Positions 60,012-64,000 of a DNA stretch of 64,000 bases are shown piece by piece. Source of the stretch: Amycolatopsis balhimycina FH 1894. Its GTDB lineage: Bacteria > Actinomycetota > Actinomycetes > Mycobacteriales > Pseudonocardiaceae. Position 1 is the stretch's first letter. Every line of letters begins with the position of its first letter. The stretch is taken from contig NZ_KB913037.1 in assembly GCF_000384295.1 (NCBI RefSeq), positions 1,903,975-1,967,974 of the forward strand, written 5' to 3'. The notes under the pieces are model-generated. The model had not been told where the DNA came from, searched no databases, and saw only the letters and a program-made list of their open reading frames with translations. Both the position numbers and the translations under genes were made by a program.

Positions 60012-61193
60012 ATGCGCGTGTTGGTGACGACTTGGGCATGGAACTCGCATTACCTACCGCTGGTCCCGACGATGTGGGCGTTGCGCGCGGCCGGGCACGA
60101 GGTCCGGGTGGCGAGCCAGCCGCGACTGGCTCCCGTGATCACCGAGTCCGGTGGCGTCGCCGTGCCGGTGGGCCCCGACCTGGACCACGACGAGGTACGC
60201 GCGCGGGCGATGGGGGACCTGTCGTTGCGCGCGGTGCCGGCCGTACCCGCGGCCGGAGAGTCGATGACGGGCTGGCCGGCCGACCACCTCGCCCGGGTCG
60301 CCCGGGTGTTCGGCGTGTTCACCGCCTACAGCGAAGCGATGCTGGCCGACCTTCTCGACTACGCCCGCTGGTGGCGGCCGGACCTCGTCCTGTACGACCC
60401 CACGACCTACGCCGGGCCGCTGGTCGCCGCCGCCCTTGGCGTTCCCGCGGTGCGGCACACGCACGGCGTGGACGTGACGTACCAGGCGCGCGACGTCGTG
60501 ACCGGGCTGGTCGCGCCGCTCGCGGACCGGATCGGAGTGTCCGATGTGGACCTCGTCGGCGCGCTCACCGTCGACCCCTGCCCGCCGAGCCTCCAGTTCG
60601 ACAGCCCGGTGCGCCGGGCAACCATCCGGTATTTGCCGTACAACGGACCCGCGGTGTTGCCCGCGTGGTTGTGGGGTGCGGCGGGCGAGCGCCCCCGGGT
60701 GTGCGTGACGTGGGGTACGTCGACCAGCCGGCTGGCCGGCGACATGCCCGTGCCCCTGCGGGAGCTGATCGAATGGACCCACGAACTGGGCTACGAGGTG
60801 ATCGCCTGCGTCGGTGCCGCCGACGCCGCGACGCTCGGCCCGTTGCCGGACGACGTGCGGATCGCCGAATCGCTGCCGCTGCACCTCGTGCTGCCCAGTT
60901 GCGCGGCCGTCGTCCACCAGGGCGGCAACGGCACCATGCTCACCGCCGGGTACTGCGGTGTCCCCCAGCTGGTCCTGCCTCAGCTGCCGGACCAGACGTT
61001 CCATGCCGGGCAGCTCGCCGCCGCGAACGCCGGCCGGGTGCTGGTCGGTGGCGAGGTCGGTCCGGACGCGGTGCACGTAGAGCTGGCGAAGCTGGTGACC
61101 GGCGGGGAATCCGCGACCGCGTTGCGGACCGAAATACTCGCGCAGCCCACGCCGGCGGCCGCGATCCCTCAGCTGGTGGAGCTGGCCGGGTGA
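60012..61193 (+). CDS. Glycosyltransferase 5 (GT1/MGT family)
   Basis: 393 residues from ATG 60012 (GGAGAGGA upstream). Begins MRVLVTTWAWNSHYLPLVPT; contains ALTVDPCPPSLQ, YLPYNGPAVLPAWLWG, CVTWGTSTSRLAG and a donor box that differs from the other four: CAAVVHQGGNGTMLTAGYCG. The shorter acceptor domain lacks the charged insertion. It is probably the most diverged enzyme, perhaps using a different sugar donor. Runs convergent into the amidohydrolase gene with 25 bases overlap. Confidence 0.92.
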   Translation: MRVLVTTWAWNSHYLPLVPTMWALRAAGHEVRVASQPRLAPVITESGGVAVPVGPDLDHDEVRARAMGDLSLRAVPAVPAAGESMTGWPADHLARVARVFGVFTAYSEAMLADLLDYARWWRPDLVLYDPTTYAGPLVAAALGVPAVRHTHGVDVTYQARDVVTGLVAPLADRIGVSDVDLVGALTVDPCPPSLQFDSPVRRATIRYLPYNGPAVLPAWLWGAAGERPRVCVTWGTSTSRLAGDMPVPLRELIEWTHELGYEVIACVGAADAATLGPLPDDVRIAESLPLHLVLPSCAAVVHQGGNGTMLTAGYCGVPQLVLPQLPDQTFHAGQLAAANAGRVLVGGEVGPDAVHVELAKLVTGGESATALRTEILAQPTPAAAIPQLVELAG

Positions 61194-62146
61194 GGCCCGG
61201 GCGCACCGGTCACGACCGGTGCGCCTGCCCGGTCGAACAGCCGCAGCGCGTTGCCGCGGTTCACGAGTTCCCTGGCCTCATCGGTCAGCTCGGCGTCAAG
61301 CGCCTGGGTACACGACGAGACCACTCCGGCGGGCGCGGCCGACCAGTCGGTGCCGAACAGCACCTGCGTGACCCCGACACCGGCCACCAGACTGGGCAAC
61401 GCGGACGGCGCCGACAGTGCCGTGTCGTACCAGAACCGGCCGAGGTAGTCGTCGAACGTGGCCGCGTCGACGCCGAAGAACCGGGCACCGAGCAGTCGTA
61501 CCCGGGACGCGGCGTAGGGCAGGAACCCGCCGGCGTGCGCCAGGATCCACCGGATCCGGGGGAACCGGTCGAGCGTCCGGGTCAGCATCAGGTTGACCGC
61601 CGCCCGGGTCGTGTCCAGCAGGAAGTCGGCCAGTACGACCGGCGGCGCGGTGACCTGCCCACCGGGCAGCATCATCGGATGCACCAGCACCACCGCGGAT
61701 CGCCGGTTGAGCTCCTCGAACAGCGGCAGGTACCGCTCGCAACCCAGGTAGTCGCCGCCGGACTGCGGGATCAGGACCACACCGTCCGCACCGAGGACGT
61801 CGTAGGCGTAGTCGAGCTGCGCCAGCGATTCGTCGACGTAGGGCATCGGCAGTGCGGCCAGGAAACCGAACTCGTCCGGGTGCTCGTCCCGGAGTGCGGC
61901 GATCGACTCGTCGGCCGTGCTGACGAGATCGGCGGCCTGCGCCGCGCCGGTGAAGAAGCCGCCGGGAATCGGATTCGAGAGCATCCCGCGTGCGATGCCG
62001 TTGGCCTCGAACACATCCCAGGTTTCGGTCAGCGACCACGGCAGTACGAACGGTGCGTTCGCCTCGCGCAGCAGCCGGGCTATCGCCGGGGTGATGGCAT
62101 GCTGATGTACGTCGATACGTCCGTCCACCCGCGTAACACACCGCAT
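61169..62146 (-). CDS. Amidohydrolase-2 family (ACMSD-like) decarboxylase/hydrolase
   Basis: 325 residues from ATG 62146; a GTG at 62128 is possible. Metal-dependent TIM barrel: HxH at His14/His16 (IDVHQHA), LVHPMM, LAHAGGFLPYAASR and Asp in LFGTDWSAAP. This is the non-hydrolytic decarboxylase branch that includes ACMSD, so removal of a carboxyl group left by polyketide folding is a good guess. Divergent from the O-methyltransferase. Compare the broken homologue at 2677. Confidence 0.87.
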   Translation of the reverse strand: MRCVTRVDGRIDVHQHAITPAIARLLREANAPFVLPWSLTETWDVFEANGIARGMLSNPIPGGFFTGAAQAADLVSTADESIAALRDEHPDEFGFLAALPMPYVDESLAQLDYAYDVLGADGVVLIPQSGGDYLGCERYLPLFEELNRRSAVVLVHPMMLPGGQVTAPPVVLADFLLDTTRAAVNLMLTRTLDRFPRIRWILAHAGGFLPYAASRVRLLGARFFGVDAATFDDYLGRFWYDTALSAPSALPSLVAGVGVTQVLFGTDWSAAPAGVVSSCTQALDAELTDEARELVNRGNALRLFDRAGAPVVTGAPGPHPASSTS

Positions 62147-62236
62147 CCGGCTGGGGCACCGCTCGGGCCGCTCTTACAGAGTTTCCCCAGCGTGGTGGCG
62201 CACTGTCCGGCTAGGAAAACAGAAAGGACCCCGACC

Positions 62237-63256
62237 GTGACGTCAGTGACCACACCCATGACCCGAGCAGTGGCCGCCGACCCCGTCGCGCTCAAGCGGC
62301 TCGGCAATGCCTTCTGCGAAGCCAAGCTCCTGCTGACCGCGACCGAGCTGGGCCTGTTCACCGTGCTGGACGCGGGCCCGGCCACCGCCGAGGAGGTCCG
62401 GGCCGCGCTGAAGCTCGGTGAACGCGGGGTGCGTGACTTCCTGGACGCGCTGGTGGCTCTCGGCCTGCTCGAGAGAACGGACGGCAGGTATCGCAACGGC
62501 CCGGCCGCGGGACAGTTCCTCGTTCGTGACAAGGAAAGCTATGCCGGCGGGTTCCTCGAGCGCGCGAACCGGATGCTGTACCCCGCGTGGGGAAACCTCA
62601 CCGAGGCACTGCGTACGGGCGCCCCGCAGGCCCAAGCGCCCTACAGCGCGGTGGCCGCGAACCCGGCGAAGCTGACGGCGTTCCTGTCCATGATGGACTC
62701 GGTGAACGGCCTCCTGGTACCGGACATCGACCGGGCGTTCCCGTGGGCGGAGGTGCGCACCGTGGCGGACATCGGCGGTGCCCGCGGCAACCTGGCCGGA
62801 CTGCTCGCCCGGAACCACGACACGTTGCGTGGCACGGTGTTCGACCTGCCGGCGCTGAACGAGGCGGCCAACGCGCACCTGGCCGGCCTGGGTGTCGCCG
62901 ACCGCGTGACGTTCCAGCCTGGTGACTTCTTCGCCGACGAGCTGCCCACCGCGGACGTGCTGATCCTCGGGCACGTGCTGCACAACTGGTCGCCCGAGCA
63001 ACGCAAGCAACTGGTGGAGCTGTGCTACGCGGCGCTGGAGCCCGGCGGCGCGCTGCTCGTGTACGACGCCATGCTGGACGACGAACCGGGGAGCATCAGC
63101 AAGCTCCTGGTCAGTCTCAACATGTTGCTGGTCACCGAGGGTGGCTCCGAGTACCCCGTCGGCGAGTGCCTCGGCTACTTGGCCGACGCCGGTTTCCGCA
63201 CGACCGGATCGCACCCGATCGGCGCCGACAACACCCTGGTGATCGGCTACAAGTAG
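62237..63256 (+). CDS. SAM-dependent O-methyltransferase
   Basis: 339 residues from GTG 62237 (AGAAAGGA 8 bases before). N-terminal winged-helix dimerisation domain (TELGLFTVLDAGPATAEEVR, GVRDFLDALVALGLLERTDG), then a Rossmann fold with VADIGGARGNLAGLLA, GTVFDLPALNE, QPGDFFADELPTADVLILGH and LHNWSPEQRKQLV. The family includes TcmO/DnrK-like polyketide methyltransferases; catalytic His-His/Asp features are plausible (HVLHNW). Methylates a phenolic hydroxyl of the aglycone most likely. Confidence 0.9.
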   Translation: MTSVTTPMTRAVAADPVALKRLGNAFCEAKLLLTATELGLFTVLDAGPATAEEVRAALKLGERGVRDFLDALVALGLLERTDGRYRNGPAAGQFLVRDKESYAGGFLERANRMLYPAWGNLTEALRTGAPQAQAPYSAVAANPAKLTAFLSMMDSVNGLLVPDIDRAFPWAEVRTVADIGGARGNLAGLLARNHDTLRGTVFDLPALNEAANAHLAGLGVADRVTFQPGDFFADELPTADVLILGHVLHNWSPEQRKQLVELCYAALEPGGALLVYDAMLDDEPGSISKLLVSLNMLLVTEGGSEYPVGECLGYLADAGFRTTGSHPIGADNTLVIGYK

Positions 63257-63289
63257 CGTCGCGGACGAAAACTTTTCCCGCCTCCGGCT

Positions 63290-63334
63290 TCGGCGGAGTG
63301 GGCGCGGCCGGATCGGCCTCGCCCACTCCGCCGA
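63290..63334. terminator. Strong bidirectional terminator hairpin
   Basis: TCGGCGGAGTGGGCG (63290-63304) and CGCCCACTCCGCCGA (63320-63334), a perfect 15-base stem, with a small nested GGCCG/CGGCC stem in the loop, between the convergent methyltransferase genes. Confidence 0.85.
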
Positions 63335-63352
63335 GCAGCGGATCACGCTGCA

Positions 63353-64000
63353 CTAGCCGGCTCGCTTCTCCAGCACCACCAGCTGGCTGGCCACCGGGTA
63401 CAGCGCACTCAGGTTGTACGAGTCGATGTTGGCCACCACCCGTTCCGGGTCGAACTCGGGGAAGCCGAGCAGCTCGGCCGGGTTGCCGTGGACCATGTCC
63501 ATGCCGGAGTTCTTGACCAGGGCGCCGACGTCGATGTTGATGCCCCAGAAGTTGCGCGGCAGCATACCGAATGGGGGAAGGTCGAAGAACAGGTCGATGG
63601 TGAGCACGGCCCGGCCACCCGGCTTGAGCAGCCGGCGCATCGCGTCGACGATCTCACCGGCCTCCCCCTGGTCGACGTGCTCGAGCACGGAGATCGCGAA
63701 GATCCGGTCGAACGTGCCTTCCGGGAGGTCGACGGCCTGCAGCGGCCGCTCGATCAGGGTGACGTCCGCATCGAAGTAGGACAGGAACGTCGCGTGCTGG
63801 TCCCGCGCCGTGTTCGGCTGGTTCTCCTTGAGCGAGGTGGTCCACCGGGTGTCCTCCGGCACCGACGGGTCCACATTGAACACTTCGCAGCCGGCGTCGG
63901 CGAGTGTCACCTGGAACCCGCTCAGCCATCCGCCCACGTCGATAACGCGCATGCCGGGCTGCAGATCGGCGGTGAAAAACGCCCACGGGTACTCGTAAAA
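63353..64000 (-). CDS. Class I SAM-dependent methyltransferase, 5' end outside window
   Basis: The frame is open to the right edge: codons before the internal Met read FYEYPWAFFTADLQPG, so the gene starts beyond 64000 and 215 residues are visible. Motifs: MRVIDVGGWLSGFQVTLADA (SAM motif I), VFNVDPSV, FAISVLEHVDQGEAGEIVDA (motif II region) and LLKPGGRAVLTIDLFF. It looks like sugar or small-molecule methyltransferases of the Methyltransf_11/25 type. Substrate unknown; a deoxysugar methylation would fit a cluster with five glycosyltransferases. Confidence 0.85.
   Translation of the reverse strand, partial: FYEYPWAFFTADLQPGMRVIDVGGWLSGFQVTLADAGCEVFNVDPSVPEDTRWTTSLKENQPNTARDQHATFLSYFDADVTLIERPLQAVDLPEGTFDRIFAISVLEHVDQGEAGEIVDAMRRLLKPGGRAVLTIDLFFDLPPFGMLPRNFWGINIDVGALVKNSGMDMVHGNPAELLGFPEFDPERVVANIDSYNLSALYPVASQLVVLEKRAG

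Noticed and set aside
1..64000. tRNA, rRNA, CRISPR array, integrase or attachment sites
   Set aside because: Looked for conserved tRNA arms, repeat arrays and integrase motifs and saw none; a tRNAscan/CRISPR search would settle it.

Overview
The window is high-GC DNA (roughly 70% by eye) with GTG starts, GGAGG-type ribosome sites, many 4-base start/stop overlaps, SARP, CGNR, PadR and TetR regulators, and an F420-type LLM oxidoreductase. This points to a filamentous actinomycete. A Pseudonocardiaceae (Amycolatopsis-like) chromosome is a reasonable guess, but the sequence alone does not prove it.

Left part (1 to about 24.4 kb): accessory and catabolic islands with much gene decay. It holds a secreted GH43-like protein cut by the window edge, a patatin-like lipase behind a broken amidohydrolase, regulator/enzyme pairs (TetR, SDR, PadR, CGNR/MFS), an aquaporin-family channel with altered NPA boxes, two epoxide hydrolases, a flavin monooxygenase, and remnants of a second flavin monooxygenase, HxlR, YceI, P450, cupin, IstB-like and IS5-like genes. 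In the middle (16.4-21.2 kb) is a three-gene system with a large TPR-CHAT (caspase-like) protein, resembling actinobacterial conflict/immune modules.

Right part (about 24.5 kb to the end): an aromatic (type II) polyketide gene cluster that runs off the right edge. A 16-gene leftward block (59.8 to 45.8 kb) contains two glycosyltransferases, an LLM oxidoreductase, a TcmI-type cyclase, KS-alpha, the chain-length factor, a stand-alone A-PCP-C NRPS protein, two anthrone-oxygenase-like (DUF1772) proteins, a cupin, an SRPBCC aromatase/cyclase, a ketoreductase, two ABM monooxygenases, a nitroreductase and an MDR enzyme. The ACP is not next to the ketosynthases. It lies about 12 kb away, on the other strand, in front of a glycosyltransferase. 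Three more glycosyltransferases, a P450, methyltransferases and an amidohydrolase/decarboxylase surround this. The set (KS/CLF/ACP, SRPBCC, TcmI and cupin cyclases, KR, two ABM enzymes) resembles that of pentangular or multicyclic aromatic polyketides.

The left flank of the cluster (24.5-40 kb) supplies tailoring and control: a fused flavoprotein-TPR-APS kinase, RfbA for dTDP-sugars, a SARP activator, an operon of sulfotransferase, aldo-keto reductase, serine hydrolase and FkbM methyltransferase, a rifampicin-phosphotransferase-like PEP enzyme and a two-component system. APS kinase plus sulfotransferase implies PAPS-dependent sulfation. Together the genes suggest a glycosylated, probably sulfated and possibly aminoacyl-containing aromatic polyketide. 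The product identity is inference.
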